From positions 1 to 64,000 of the forward strand of contig QUJA01000003.1 in the NCBI GenBank assembly GCA_003480425.1: a stretch of DNA of 64,000 bases, read 5' to 3'. Shown here piece after piece: positions 9,279 to 18,898 of this stretch. The notes under the pieces were generated by a model. The model had not been told where the DNA came from. It saw only the letters and a program-made list of their open reading frames with translations, and made no database searches. Source of the DNA: Firmicutes bacterium AM31-12AC (GTDB lineage: Bacteria > Bacillota > Clostridia > Lachnospirales > Lachnospiraceae). Numbering within the stretch: the first letter of the stretch is position 1; each line of letters opens with the position of its first letter. Position numbers and translations under genes: made by a program.

Positions 9279-10112
9279 ATGGAATCATATCAGAAACGAG
9301 GGTATTTAAACAGTGATTTTCGGATTTTTCATTTAAAAGATCAAGTGGATACCGAGTTTGATTATCATACGCACAATTTCCATAAAATCACTATTTTTAT
9401 CAGTGGAAATGTACAATATTTTATTGAAGGAAAGACTTATACTCTAAACCCTTACGACATTGTCCTCGTCAATCGAAACGACATTCACCGTATTCAGGTA
9501 GACTCTTCCATTCCGTATGAAAGAATCATCGTTTATATTTCCCCCGGATTTATGGAAGCTTACCGGACTACAGAATATAATCTCGCTTATTGCTTTGAAC
9601 AGGCCCGCGAGAAGCAGTCTTATGTGCTTCGAATACCTTCCTTAGAAACCAGCTCACTATATAAGACTACCCAGCGCTTAGAACGCTCGTTCCACGATCA
9701 TGAATATGCAGGAAGCTTATACCGCCAGATTTTATTCCTGGAATTTATGATTCAATTAAATCGTGCCACATTAAAAGAGGGCATCGAATACCTTGACACC
9801 AAGCTTTATAATAAAAAGGTTCTGGATATTATGAATTATATTCAAGATCATTTAACAGAGACAATAAGTATGGATTCCCTCGCATCTGTCTTTTATCTGA
9901 GTAAATATCATATGATGCGGTTGTTCAAAGCAGAAACCGGTGTTACTATCGGTCATTATATTACTTATCGCCGGCTGTTGCTTGCCAGACGTTATATTCA
10001 CTCCGGCATGCCTATTACAGATGCATGTTTTGCCTGCGGTTTTCAAAGTTATTCCGCATTTTCCAGAGCATATAAGCAAGAATTCAAAGAACCACCAAGA
10101 AAATTAAAATAA
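9279..10112 (+). CDS. AraC family transcriptional regulator
   Basis: A 277-residue regulator with an N-terminal cupin ligand domain (His-rich YHTHNFHK at about residue 32) and a C-terminal double helix-turn-helix (about 180-277, ending in the GFQSYSAFSRAYKQEF signature). AAAGGAGGGATGTT before the ATG sets the start. It is divergent from the dapF homologue, which is the best candidate target. The ligand is unknown. Confidence 0.9.
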   Translation: MESYQKRGYLNSDFRIFHLKDQVDTEFDYHTHNFHKITIFISGNVQYFIEGKTYTLNPYDIVLVNRNDIHRIQVDSSIPYERIIVYISPGFMEAYRTTEYNLAYCFEQAREKQSYVLRIPSLETSSLYKTTQRLERSFHDHEYAGSLYRQILFLEFMIQLNRATLKEGIEYLDTKLYNKKVLDIMNYIQDHLTETISMDSLASVFYLSKYHMMRLFKAETGVTIGHYITYRRLLLARRYIHSGMPITDACFACGFQSYSAFSRAYKQEFKEPPRKLK

Positions 10113-10137
10113 TCTTCCTGGTGGTTCTTCTCTTCCC
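10087..10137. terminator. Bidirectional stem-loop between convergent genes
   Basis: AAGAACCACCA (10087-10097) pairs exactly with TGGTGGTTCTT (10119-10129). The left arm lies inside the last codons of the AraC gene. The forward tail is CTCTTCC, so termination strength is uncertain. Confidence 0.55.
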
Positions 10138-10152
10138 TATCACATTTTCATA

Positions 10153-11097
10153 TTAATTAAAATATACCATCTCTTCAATCGGTTCAGCCGGCTCAATATT
10201 TTCCGCTGTCAACACCGGACCAACTCCTCGATACATTGCCAGTTTCTCATACCCTACTTTTGCACGCACTTTTACCCACTGTCCTGCTTTTAATTTTGGT
10301 GCATAAGAACTTTTACAAATATATCCTAAAAATGTTGTATCATCTGCGCAGCAAGTCATTGCCATTCTTCCCGGGAAAAATAATTTACTTGGAAAGCTTC
10401 TTGGTTTCATAACTCTGGCTGTATATTCTACAACTTTTCCATCGTAGCGTTCCTGATTTTCCATCATATCCACATACCAGATTCCATAATCTTCCGGAAG
10501 TATTTCAATAACATCCGCTTTCAAATCATATGGTACCTCATCTTCGAAAATATTTTCCACTTCGCCATTCTCATCCTCAAAAATAACTTCTGCCTGAGGA
10601 CTTACAACTTTTACGCTTCGACGATATCCTGCAAGTGGTTTTACGTCACTGCAACGATTAAATAATACCATCTCTGAATTGCGGACCATTTCCACAAACA
10701 ATGGTTTCATATTTGCAAGATATATCTGAAATGTGCTCGCATCTACTGTTGTGATCTTTTGTTCGATTCCCCAGCCTTTTGGCAGTTTCAAACTTTCAAA
10801 ATCACTGACCTTCCACATTCCATTGTACTCAATAACAACTCGTTCTGGATGATATTTTTCATCTAGTTTTTCCAGCCATTCCTCTGTCAAAGCTTCTGGA
10901 TCGTCAATTGTTTCCATTACAATACGATGCTCTTTTAACATCTCCGGACTATATTCTTCCTCCCCTTCTTCACAAAGGATCAGAAGTGTTGTCCCATCAA
11001 TCTGAAAATATTCCTGCTCTAATGTAAATTTCAAAAACTGTGTCTTTCCGCTATCAAGAAATCCAGTCATAAGATAGACCATAACATCTGGTTCCAT
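10153..11097 (-). CDS. COG0523-type GTPase with C-terminal TIGR03943-like domain
   Basis: A 314-residue protein. Its N-terminus (MVYLMTGFLDSGKTQFL) has a P-loop of the CobW/YjiA/COG0523 metal-chaperone GTPases, although the CxCC metal motif is not evident. The C-terminal part (about 195-310, with PRSFPSKLFFPGRMAMTCCADD) resembles the domain found in TIGR03943/YcgQ-type proteins that often accompany zinc-responsive loci. It directly follows a His-rich COG0523 gene (18 nt gap), so they probably form one operon for metal homeostasis. The metal is not determined by sequence. Confidence 0.75.
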   Translation of the reverse strand: MEPDVMVYLMTGFLDSGKTQFLKFTLEQEYFQIDGTTLLILCEEGEEEYSPEMLKEHRIVMETIDDPEALTEEWLEKLDEKYHPERVVIEYNGMWKVSDFESLKLPKGWGIEQKITTVDASTFQIYLANMKPLFVEMVRNSEMVLFNRCSDVKPLAGYRRSVKVVSPQAEVIFEDENGEVENIFEDEVPYDLKADVIEILPEDYGIWYVDMMENQERYDGKVVEYTARVMKPRSFPSKLFFPGRMAMTCCADDTTFLGYICKSSYAPKLKAGQWVKVRAKVGYEKLAMYRGVGPVLTAENIEPAEPIEEMVYFN

Positions 11098-11115
11098 AAT
11101 ATTTTCTCCTTTTAA

Positions 11116-12278
11116 TTATTTTGCAATGCCAAATAACTCTTCCAGCTTATGCTCATCCAATTTTGAGCCAATAACACAGATTCTTCCTGTATACTCTGCT
11201 GCTCCTGTTCTGACTTCATGCTCTTCCGGTACCATATCGAAATAAATCCATTCTCCATCAGCTCCCGCAACCATACCTTTCGCACGAAGAATTGTACCAT
11301 ATGAAGAATCTGACTCTAATGTTTTCAAAATATTGCTGATTTCTTCTTTTGTATAAGTCTGGATTGTTTCTTTACCCCAACTTGTGAATACTTCGTCAGC
11401 ATGGTGATGGTCATGATGATGATCGTGTCCACATCCGCATCCACATTCTTCACCATGATCATGGTCGTGGTGGTGCTCGTGCTCATCATGATCATGGTGG
11501 TGGTGCTCGTGCTCATCGTGGTCGTGATGGTGGTGCTCATGCTCGTCGTGGTCGTGGTGGTGCTCATGCTCATCGTGGTCGTGGTGGTGGTGCTCATGTC
11601 CACATCCGCACTCCTCATCGTGATCATGATGTCCGCCGCATTCCGGGCAAACAATCTCAGCCAGAAGTTCTTCTTCCAGAGACTTGCTTCCTTCCATTGT
11701 TTCAGCAATTTCTCTCCTGAAAGCTGCTCGATTGGAGTTGTGATGATTGGTGCTTTCTCATTTAATCCACGTAAAATAGCAACGCTTTCTTCAACCTTCT
11801 CATGTTTTGCTTTATCTGTTCTGCTTAAAATAATTGCTCCTGCATACTCAATCTGATTGCTGAAAAATTCTCCAAAGTTTTTACTGTAAATTCTACATTT
11901 AGTCACATCAACAACTGTTGTAAAGCTGTTCAACTGTGCATCAAGATTAACCTGTGCATCCTGTATTGCTTTGATAACATCTGAAAGCTTTCCAACTCCC
12001 GATGGCTCGATCAAAATTCTATCCGGATGATATGTGTCGATTACTTCTTTTAAAGATTTCTCAAAATCACCTACCAGTGAACAGCAGATACAGCCTGAAT
12101 TCATCTCTTTAATCTCAATTCCGGCTTCTTTTAAAAATCCACCATCAATACCAATTTCTCCAAATTCATTTTCAATCAGAACAACCTGTTCTCCTTCAAA
12201 TGCTTCCTTTAAAAGCTTTTTAATAAATGTTGTCTTTCCAGCTCCTAAAAATCCAGAAATAATGTCAATTTTAGTCAC
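11116..12278 (-). pseudogene. His-rich COG0523 GTPase (zinc chaperone type), frameshifted
   Basis: The first part, from a GTG start at 12278 behind AGGAGGCGGT, has Walker A GFLGAGKTT, the metal motif GCICC (about residue 62) and the SRTDK guanine site. Near 11695-11703 the frame shifts. The intended reading continues in another frame as KTMEGSKSLEEELLAEIVC, then a CPECGG and a long His/Asp/Glu tract, and the CobW C-terminal domain ending at 11116. One missing A in the AAACAATGG stretch explains it. A full product would be about 387 residues. If the error is technical the gene is intact. It belongs with the following GTPase gene. Confidence 0.8.
11455..11601. repeat. Tandem repeat coding for the His-rich metal tract
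   Basis: Four to five imperfect units of 27, 30 or 33 bp (core GTGGTCGTGGTGGTGCTCAT) encode HHHHDHDEHE-like decapeptides on the reverse strand. Unit length varies in whole codons, consistent with slippage kept in frame. The tract would bind several zinc or nickel ions in the chaperone. Confidence 0.85.
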
Positions 12279-12297
12279 GATGACCGCCTCCTATTAT

Positions 12298-13056
12298 TTA
12301 TTTGTCTTTTAATTCCAATACAATTGGACAATGGTCTGAACCCATTACATTTGTTAGAATCTGTGCATCCTGCAATCTGTCTTTCAGACATTCTGATACG
12401 CAAAAATAATCAATTCTCCATCCGGCATTCTTCTCTCTTGCTTTAAAGCGATAAGACCACCAGGAATATACTCCTTCCTGCTCCGGATAAAAATATCGGA
12501 ATGTATCGATAAATCCTGCATCTAAAAGCTCTGTAAACTTCTGTCTCTCCTCATCTGTAAATCCTGCATTCTTACGATTTGTTTTCGGATTTTTCAAATC
12601 AATTTCCTTATGAGCAACATTCATATCCCCAGTCACAATAACCGGTTTCTTCATTTCCAGAGACTTTAAATACGCACGAAAATCGTCTTCCCATCGCATA
12701 CGATAAGCCAGACGTTTCAACTCATTTTGAGAATTTGGTGTGTACACCGTAACAAAATAAAAATCCTCAAATTCACACGTTATTACACGACCTTCCTGAT
12801 CATGCTCCTCTATCCCGATTCCATAGCTTACTTGAATTGGTTCTTTCTTGGTAAATACCGCAGTTCCAGAATATCCTTTTTTCACTGCATAGTTCCAATA
12901 TTGATTATACCCCTGCAAGTCAAGTTCTAACTGTCCGGACTGCATCTTTGACTCCTGAATACAAAAAATATCTGCATCGATCTCATTAAAAAAATCAAGA
13001 AATCCTTTTTGCACACATGCCCGGATTCCGTTTACATTCCATGATACTAATTTCAT
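12298..13056 (-). CDS. xth: Exodeoxyribonuclease III
   Basis: A 252-residue AP endonuclease/exonuclease of the ExoIII family for base-excision repair. Catalytic motifs are visible: WNVNGIRA at the N-terminus, IQESKMQ (metal-binding Glu), [13 protein letters not shown] in the middle and the terminal [10 protein letters not shown] (Asp-His pair). Length is normal. Its ATG overlaps the truA stop by 4 nt, so the two are translationally coupled. Confidence 0.95.
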   Translation of the reverse strand: MKLVSWNVNGIRACVQKGFLDFFNEIDADIFCIQESKMQSGQLELDLQGYNQYWNYAVKKGYSGTAVFTKKEPIQVSYGIGIEEHDQEGRVITCEFEDFYFVTVYTPNSQNELKRLAYRMRWEDDFRAYLKSLEMKKPVIVTGDMNVAHKEIDLKNPKTNRKNAGFTDEERQKFTELLDAGFIDTFRYFYPEQEGVYSWWSYRFKAREKNAGWRIDYFCVSECLKDRLQDAQILTNVMGSDHCPIVLELKDK

Positions 13057-13793
13057 TGTTTATAAAACACCTCTTTCAAGCATAGTCCACTTGCAGGTAC
13101 TAAAAATCCCGCATCTGCACGTTGACCGGACTCAATTATCTCATTTATGCTTTCCGGACTTCTTCTCCCACTACCAATTTCCAGCAGTGTTCCTGTTAAA
13201 ATTCTTACCATATGATACATAAATCCACTTCCGGTATACTCAATTCTAAGTCTATGTCCGTCTTGCCTAACTATTATATCATAAATTCTTCTTGTTGTGG
13301 ACTTTTCATCCGGTCGATCTGTAAATCCTGCAAAATCATGACTTCCTCGCAAATATTCGATTGCTTTCTCCATCTTTTTCACATTAATTATTTCCGGATA
13401 ATGAAATGAATATTTTCTCAGAAATACATCTGCTTTTTCTGCGGTATCAATCGTATATTCATATCTCTTACCTCTTGCACTGTGACGTGCGTGAAACCCG
13501 TTCCTTGCAAGTTCCATATTCACAATACGGATGTCCTCCGGAATTTTCTCATTTATCTCTGTAAGAAATACTGGCTCATCCACCTTACCTGATAGAATAA
13601 TACTGGCTGTCTGCCCGGACGCATGTACTCCGCCATCTGTACGCCCGGAGCCATTCACCTCTACTTTATATCCCACATACTCACTAATATCACGCTCCAA
13701 AATTCCTTGAATTGTCAGTTCCGTGTCCGGCTGTCGCTGCCATCCTCGAAATCTGGAGCCATCATATGCAATTGTTAATTTATATGTTCTCAT
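13053..13793 (-). CDS. truA: tRNA pseudouridine(38-40) synthase TruA
   Basis: A 246-residue enzyme that converts uridines 38-40 of the tRNA anticodon arm to pseudouridine. The active-site stretch [14 protein letters not shown] contains the catalytic Asp. [11 protein letters not shown] and [10 protein letters not shown] are further family marks. It is the first gene of a two-gene unit with xth. Confidence 0.95.
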   Translation of the reverse strand: MRTYKLTIAYDGSRFRGWQRQPDTELTIQGILERDISEYVGYKVEVNGSGRTDGGVHASGQTASIILSGKVDEPVFLTEINEKIPEDIRIVNMELARNGFHARHSARGKRYEYTIDTAEKADVFLRKYSFHYPEIINVKKMEKAIEYLRGSHDFAGFTDRPDEKSTTRRIYDIIVRQDGHRLRIEYTGSGFMYHMVRILTGTLLEIGSGRRSPESINEIIESGQRADAGFLVPASGLCLKEVFYKQ

Positions 13794-13951
13794 AGCCTTT
13801 CACCATTTATCCCTTCTTGTCATATGATTGTATATAAAATTTCATGAAAAGACAAGTGGGAATAAAGCTCGTCCTCTATTATTACAGCTTCATTGATTAT
13901 TTCAATTAAGCGACTATTTCTATAAGAAAGTTGATTGACTTTGCTATTATT

Positions 13952-14890
13952 TTATTCTCCAATTATTTGCTCAACTTCTTCAACTGACAGCTGAAGTTCC
14001 TTAGCTATTTCTTGAACACTTGCATCTTGCTCTTTCATTTTGAAAACCTTCCGCGCTAATTCTATGCCTTCCGCTTTCCCGCGTTCTTCTATTCCATCAC
14101 TTAAATTACACATTACTTTCACATCCTCCTCTATTGATTTTTCCATCGGTATATGATATTCGTTTTTGAGTATATCTAGTTTTTCCTCTTCTCTTAGTGT
14201 TTCTGACAATAACGCCCCTAATAATCGGTGAAGTTCATGTTTTTCTTCTTTGGGAGAAATTTCCTTTGCCAGTCCTATCATAACAATATTCACCAAGTCC
14301 TCTCTTCCTTTCCAGATTTGATTTCCTATAATCATATCATTTGTCAGATGTATATGGTTCATACTGTCTTCTGACATGTTCATACATATCCAAATAGAAT
14401 AGACTTTCTTGATATCGTTATAATTGCTATTCACAAACTCCCGATTTTTCTGAGATGAAATTTCACGACTAATGTAAAAGACAGCTCGGTTAAGAATATC
14501 ATATTTTGTCGGTTCTTTTCTCTGCGCTTCTACATTTATGATAATCTTCGAACGTCCCTCTTTCAAGCGCACGTAAAAAATAATATCAAATAAAATGTAT
14601 CCGGCATTCACTTCTTCATTTACCGTATTCATTCCTATAATTTCTTTGCCGTTTTCATCCACTCCGACAACTGTATTTGTAAGTCCCGGGTCAACCGGAA
14701 CCTTTCCGATTTGTATGTCATCTTCAATCAATGACTTCACTTCTTCCGGTGATATTCCCCGGAACTCCTCGACTGCCTCTATCAAAATTCGTGCCAGTAT
14801 GTCTTTGTAGCCAAGCAATTTTTTTGCACACGCATCATACTGTGCTTTGAGGTCTGTCGCTAATACAGCATTTTTCAACTCAGTATTCAT
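13952..14890 (-). CDS. Rpn/PD-(D/E)XK nuclease family transposase-like protein
   Basis: A 312-residue member of the PD-(D/E)XK recombination-promoting nuclease family abundant in gut Firmicutes. The core is seen as FDIIFYV followed by IIINVEAQR (the D and ExQ elements) at about 125-150. A C-terminal helical segment with a small helix-turn-helix-like tail (about 285-310) follows. The start at 14890 is set by AAAGGAGG five bases before ATG; an earlier in-frame ATG at 14929 is unsupported. It appears to be a single-gene unit. Mobility is not shown by any flanking repeat. Confidence 0.8.
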   Translation of the reverse strand: MNTELKNAVLATDLKAQYDACAKKLLGYKDILARILIEAVEEFRGISPEEVKSLIEDDIQIGKVPVDPGLTNTVVGVDENGKEIIGMNTVNEEVNAGYILFDIIFYVRLKEGRSKIIINVEAQRKEPTKYDILNRAVFYISREISSQKNREFVNSNYNDIKKVYSIWICMNMSEDSMNHIHLTNDMIIGNQIWKGREDLVNIVMIGLAKEISPKEEKHELHRLLGALLSETLREEEKLDILKNEYHIPMEKSIEEDVKVMCNLSDGIEERGKAEGIELARKVFKMKEQDASVQEIAKELQLSVEEVEQIIGE

Positions 14891-15122
14891 TTTTCCTCCT
14901 TTTGCAGAAGGAACTTCCTCTATCTTCACTCTCTTCCAGCCCTCTTCTGCTTTTTTACATGTTTTGTGGTATCAAAGCATAGATTTCTGAAATGTTATTA
15001 GAATATAGATGGTGCGATGCCCCTTAGATTTCGTATAGAAATATGCTTTTCTATACTTTAGCATATGCTGGGAATAGATTGCAAGATAGATTTTTAGTTC
15101 ATTAGATGACTATATGGCTCTG

Positions 15123-15205
15123 GTTACTGTTAACACTAACTGTGACCAGCAACGGCATCCTCCGTGCCTATCAGCGTAGTGGTTGTCACGGAAGTGAATA
15201 GTAAT
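15123..15205. repeat. Family A repeat, internally deleted copy
   Basis: GTTACTGTTAAC at the left and GTGAATAGTAAT at the right form the family's terminal inverted repeat. Between them TGTGACCAGCAACGGCATCC joins directly to CCGTG...CACGG, so the middle of the long copy is missing. The rest of the 485-bp gap (14891-15375) is A/T-rich and holds a small TATAGAAA/TTTTCTATA hairpin near 15030 and the promoter of the next gene. Confidence 0.7.
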
Positions 15206-15291
15206 CTATTAAATTCTGAATAACAAACTTATGAAACCAGCGCCCTAAAATATGCAAAACATAGAATTCTGAAACAATTTTCAAAAGAGGA

Positions 15292-15320
15292 TTGAAATTT
15301 ATTAAAGCAGTGACTATAAT
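15292..15320 (+). promoter_or_regulatory. Promoter of the lone PTS EIIA gene
   Basis: TTGAAA (15292-15297), a 17-nt spacer and a perfect TATAAT (15315-15320). Transcription would start near 15327, about 50 nt before the start codon. Confidence 0.75.
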
Positions 15321-15375
15321 TAAGAATTTGTAAAATGAGGAAAAGAACATATATTATCTAGCGGAGGATTTAGAT

Positions 15376-15846
15376 ATGAAGAATCAAGGAAAAACACAAG
15401 AAGTAATTTTAGCACCAATGACTGGTACAGCAGTTGCAATTACAGATGTACCAGATCCGATATTTACAGAAAAAATACTTGGAGACGGCATTGCAATCAT
15501 CCCAACTGACGGAAAGATTGTAAGCCCAGTTGACGGAGTCGTATCCAAAGTGGTAGAAACAGGCCATATCTATGAAATAACTTCAGAAAGTGGAGTGATA
15601 ATTTTAATACATATGGGGCTTGAGACAGTTGCACTGAATGGAAAATGTTTCCACATTTATGCAAAGATTGGAGATAAAGTAAAAGCCGGAGATTTGATTG
15701 CAGAAGCAGATTTGGAATTCATCAAAGAGACCGGACGCAACTCCATTACTCCTGTTCTGATTAGTTCAGATTTAGACGGAAAAGAGCTCGTATGTGAAAA
15801 AGGCGAGGTCCAGGCTGGAAAAAGTGTTATCATGACATTAAAGTAA
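15376..15846 (+). CDS. PTS glucose-type EIIA component
   Basis: A 156-residue single-domain EIIA of the Glc family. The phosphorylated His lies in ILIHMGLETV (about residue 78) and the other conserved His is replaced around the VDGVVSKV region as usual for the family fold. GGAGGATTTAG precedes the ATG. It stands alone without an EIIBC, so it probably serves permeases encoded elsewhere. A second EIIA of the same family lies at 49840-50328. Confidence 0.9.
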   Translation: MKNQGKTQEVILAPMTGTAVAITDVPDPIFTEKILGDGIAIIPTDGKIVSPVDGVVSKVVETGHIYEITSESGVIILIHMGLETVALNGKCFHIYAKIGDKVKAGDLIAEADLEFIKETGRNSITPVLISSDLDGKELVCEKGEVQAGKSVIMTLK

Positions 15847-15875
15847 TTTTATAATGATAAATTTTTCGTAAGAAA

Positions 15876-15941
15876 CGACTATGCATCCTGCGGGAGCTTC
15901 GTCGGGCAAGCCCGACTCCAATTCGCTGGATGGCATAGTTA
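15876..15941. repeat. Family B palindromic repeat, copy 1
   Basis: GACTATGCATCC and GGCATAGTT form the outer stem; GTCGGGCAAGCCCGAC forms an inner hairpin; TCCAATTCGCTGGA follows. The same core recurs at 28249-28333. A T-run follows (15942-15948), so it may act as a terminator between the convergent EIIA and dehydrogenase genes. Confidence 0.75.
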
Positions 15942-15945
15942 TTTT

Positions 15946-16820
15946 TTATTCCTCCATTTCTTCTTCATAGTATTTAATAAGCGCCTGCGTTCCTAATTCC
16001 CCATAACCTTCTGCTTGCAATAATTCATAATTTGCAAGCACCTGACTTAAAACGTCTAAATTAATATTACTCATATTTGCTTCTGTAAGTGCCAATTTCA
16101 TATCCTTAATAAAATGTTTCATAAAAAATCCCGGAGCATAATCACCCTCTAAAATCTTAGGTCCAAAAGTATCTAACTGCTTACTTCCAGCTGCCCCTGT
16201 CGACACGGAATCAAGCAATGTCTGAAGGTCCAGTCCTTTTGCTTTTGCATAAGTAAATGCTTCGCATACTCCTGACAACGTTCCTGCTATCATAATCTGA
16301 TTAGCAAGTTTTGCATGCTGTCCGCACCCGATACCACCTTGATAATTAATGTTTGTCCCCATTGCCTCAAACAATGGCATACAAGCTTCATAATCTGCTT
16401 TTTCACCACCTACAAGAATAGAAAGTGTTCCGTTTTTTGCTCCTATATCTCCACCCGTAACAGGTGCATCCAAAACATGAAGCCCTTTCTTTTTTCCCTC
16501 TTCTGCAATTTTCTGATCCAGCATCGGACTTGTAGTTGTCATATCAATCAAATATGTGCCTTGTTGAACACTATCTAAAATATTTCCTTTATCAAAATAA
16601 ACTTCTTCGACATCGACAGGAAATCCTACTATTGTAATAACAGCCTCACATTCCTTGACGCACTCTGCAATGCTATCATGAAAAATAGCCCCTTCGTTAA
16701 TAACATCTTCTACTTTCGATTTTGTACGAGCATAAATGTGCAGCTCGAATCCTGCTTTTATAAGATTTCGCACCATGGATTTTCCCATGATTCCAACTCC
16801 GATAAATCCAATTTTTTCAT
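15946..16820 (-). pseudogene. Beta-hydroxyacid dehydrogenase (GarR/MmsB type), frameshift after the start
   Basis: A NAD(P)-dependent 3-hydroxyacid dehydrogenase or 2-hydroxy-3-oxopropionate reductase of about 291 residues. The Rossmann loop GFIGVGIMG, the substrate motif DAPVTGGDIGAKNGTL (about 120) and catalytic GCGQHAKLANQ (about 170) are present. The ideal start (GAGGAGG, then ATG at 16818-16820) is followed by six A residues (16812-16817); seven are needed to enter the Rossmann frame as MKKIGFIG. As written only an internal ATG at 16788 is in frame, which would lose the nucleotide-binding loop. Substrate cannot be assigned. Confidence 0.8.
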
Positions 16821-16890
16821 CTTTTGCCTCCTCAAATTATAACTACTGTAATTATAATTCTTTTTATAAAAATGTACCATATTAAAATTA

Positions 16891-17307
16891 TCAATGCATC
16901 AGGAAAAAATATATCACACCTCCGACTCCCCTTCCCAATGCCATTGCACATATCAATCCAGCAATATATTTTGTTATTTTTAATCTACGGATAAATATCG
17001 GAAAAACATTTAGAATTTCTGCCAGTGCCATCGCCCAACACCCGACAAAAATCCCGATTAGCAGCCCTATCGGAATAAGCAAAATTTTGCCATAAGGAAT
17101 CGGTATCGAATATACAAAAATAACATTCCCTATAATTCCTCCTAAAGCGGCACAGTCTTCATACAAATGAATTTTATTTCCTGTATGTGTCCGATCTGCA
17201 AAATCAGCGATGACACCTAATTCAACAATAAATCCAAACAGTCCTCCCGCTACTAATATTCCTGCGCTAAGACCGATTACTGCCATTAGAATTTGACGTA
17301 TCAGCAT
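16891..17307 (-). CDS. spoVAB: Stage V sporulation protein AB
   Basis: A 138-residue integral membrane protein with four to five hydrophobic segments. It follows spoVAA as in Bacillus. Start at 17307 (MLIRQILMAVIGLSAG) aligns with the short N-terminus expected of SpoVAB; a longer reading begins at 17334. The SpoVA proteins help move dipicolinic acid into the forespore. The gene overlaps the spoVAA 3' end by about 40 nt. No spoVAC-AF genes are in the window. Confidence 0.85.
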   Translation of the reverse strand: MLIRQILMAVIGLSAGILVAGGLFGFIVELGVIADFADRTHTGNKIHLYEDCAALGGIIGNVIFVYSIPIPYGKILLIPIGLLIGIFVGCWAMALAEILNVFPIFIRRLKITKYIAGLICAMALGRGVGGVIYFFLMH

Positions 17308-17932
17308 CCAGTTCTTTTCCCTTTCTTGAAGCATTTTCTACAAGGGTTGTCTGTATTTCATTTTCATAAGTTCGCATCTGTACCTCCAACGGTGTAGGGT
17401 CCACTGAAAACTTTTTCTTTCCAAAATGATTAAAAAACAATAGTATTCCTATCGTAAGTCCGATGGAATAACTTAGTTCTAAGATTGTAGAACCCTGTGG
17501 TTTTATTCCAGTCATCAATTGATAGATTTGAGAAAATAATTTTCTAACTGATACATCATTGTTAAATGTCATGATTGCAAATGCCGCACCTGTAAATGTC
17601 AATACTGCGGTAAACCCGGTTTTGATCAGATGGCTTATCATCCCTGTTGATTTTTGCTCTTCGTAAGTTACGATAATATCTGTCTCGCCCAAATTTTGGA
17701 CATCCATGTTCGGATATATTTCATGTATTAATTTTATAATTTTTAAAATAGATATGACTTTGCGCTGTCCCTCTTTCTCCTGCATTTTCATAACCTTAAT
17801 CGTTTTAATCCTCGGAATTACATTTTGATTACTACATTCCATAGACAAAATATCCCCCAGCGTTACCTCTGGCTTTGTCACTTCTATATTTTTATCACCC
17901 TTTATATATAGCGTTTCCTGCTTAACAGCCAT
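17267..17932 (-). CDS. spoVAA: Stage V sporulation protein AA
   Basis: A 221-residue protein with a soluble N-terminal domain (1-120) and two membrane segments (about 125-145 and 165-185). The TLYIKGDKNIEVTKPEVTLGDI opening is typical of SpoVAA. GAGGAGAAATGCA precedes the ATG. Its position after sigF and before spoVAB matches the conserved sporulation order. Confidence 0.88.
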   Translation of the reverse strand: MAVKQETLYIKGDKNIEVTKPEVTLGDILSMECSNQNVIPRIKTIKVMKMQEKEGQRKVISILKIIKLIHEIYPNMDVQNLGETDIIVTYEEQKSTGMISHLIKTGFTAVLTFTGAAFAIMTFNNDVSVRKLFSQIYQLMTGIKPQGSTILELSYSIGLTIGILLFFNHFGKKKFSVDPTPLEVQMRTYENEIQTTLVENASRKGKELDADTSNSNGSNRS

Positions 17933-18155
17933 TGCATTTCTCCTCAGAATTTACTAACATCTCTTCTGATTCGTAACGCTCAGCCTTCCCGGCAGCACTA
18001 TAGTAATAGCAAACACCAGATATCACCGCAGCTATCAACATAATTGTCAGGCATATTCTTATTTTTCTTCTTCCATCTTCCAAACTTTTCATCTCCATTT
18101 CATGTACTTTTATGATATGCTCTTTAGTATTTTCTCTTCTCTTTAAAATATACAT
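17922..18155 (-). CDS. Small membrane protein of the sigF cluster (unknown)
   Basis: A 77-residue protein with a basic N-terminus, one membrane segment (about residues 34-52, IRICLTIMLIAAVISGVCYY) and an acidic tail ending in CNGC. I do not recognise a family. Its 3' end overlaps the spoVAA start by 11 nt and it lies 26 nt after sigF, which supports it being real and co-transcribed. The start is weakly marked; Met20 or Met22 are alternatives. Confidence 0.6.
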   Translation of the reverse strand: MYILKRRENTKEHIIKVHEMEMKSLEDGRRKIRICLTIMLIAAVISGVCYYYSAAGKAERYESEEMLVNSEEKCNGC

Positions 18156-18181
18156 AACTTGATCAAATGGCTTCTCTGATT

Positions 18182-18898
18182 CTATGTTCCAATTTTCCTT
18201 AAATTTTCCATAATCTTCTTCTCCATTCTGGAAACCTGTACCTGCGATATTCCTAATTCTTTTCCTACTTGTGACTGTGTCTTATCTTGAAAATACCTCA
18301 TATAGATCAATGTGCGTTCTTCTTTTTCTAATGTCCCAAGCAACTGCTGCAACAACATGTGATCCAGTATCTTTTCTTCTCTGTGTTCTTTTTCTTCCAG
18401 CTTATCCATCAGCCGGATCTCATTTCCCTCTTTCTGATGTATTGGTTTATAAATGGATTCTACTTCACTTCCGGCCTCCAGTGCTTCTACTATTTCTTCT
18501 TTGTCTATCTGCATTTTTTCTGCAAGCTCTTCAATGGTTGGTTCCCGTCCCAATAAATCCAGTAATTTTTCTCTGGTTTGAAATATTTTATAAGATAATT
18601 CTTTCAGTGTACGACTCACTTTTATCATCCCGTCATCTCGCAAAAATCTCTTGATTTCCCCTGAAATCATCGGAACTGCATAGGTTGAGAATTTCACATC
18701 ATATGAAAGATCAAATTTATCAATAGCTTTAAGAAGTCCAATGCTTCCTATCTGAAATAAATCTTCACTTTCAAGTCCTCGTCCATAAAAACGCTTTACC
18801 ACACACCAGATCAGCCCTACATTTTCCTCTACCAATTGTTCTCTTGCCGCTTTATCTCCTTCGTGTGATTTTTGAATTAAAGCGATTGTGTGGTCCAT
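18182..18898 (-). CDS. sigF: RNA polymerase sporulation sigma-F factor
   Basis: A 238-residue sigma factor with region 2 (LIWCVVKRFYGRGLESEDLFQIGSIGLLKAIDKFD), region 3 and region 4 helix-turn-helix (SQVGKELGISQVQVSRMEKKI). It is the forespore-specific sigma held by SpoIIAB. Its start overlaps the spoIIAB end by 22 nt. The order spoIIAA-spoIIAB-sigF-spoVAA-spoVAB is conserved. Confidence 0.95.
   Translation of the reverse strand: MDHTIALIQKSHEGDKAAREQLVEENVGLIWCVVKRFYGRGLESEDLFQIGSIGLLKAIDKFDLSYDVKFSTYAVPMISGEIKRFLRDDGMIKVSRTLKELSYKIFQTREKLLDLLGREPTIEELAEKMQIDKEEIVEALEAGSEVESIYKPIHQKEGNEIRLMDKLEEKEHREEKILDHMLLQQLLGTLEKEERTLIYMRYFQDKTQSQVGKELGISQVQVSRMEKKIMENLRKIGT

Noticed and set aside
11401..11856. 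Hydrophobic Val/Met-rich open frame opposite the His-rich gene
   Set aside because: It is the complement of the His codon repeat (CAT/CAC read as ATG/GTG), not a membrane protein.
13952..14890. Complete insertion sequence around the Rpn-type gene
   Set aside because: No inverted ends or target duplication were seen next to it; the family A repeat nearby is on one side only.
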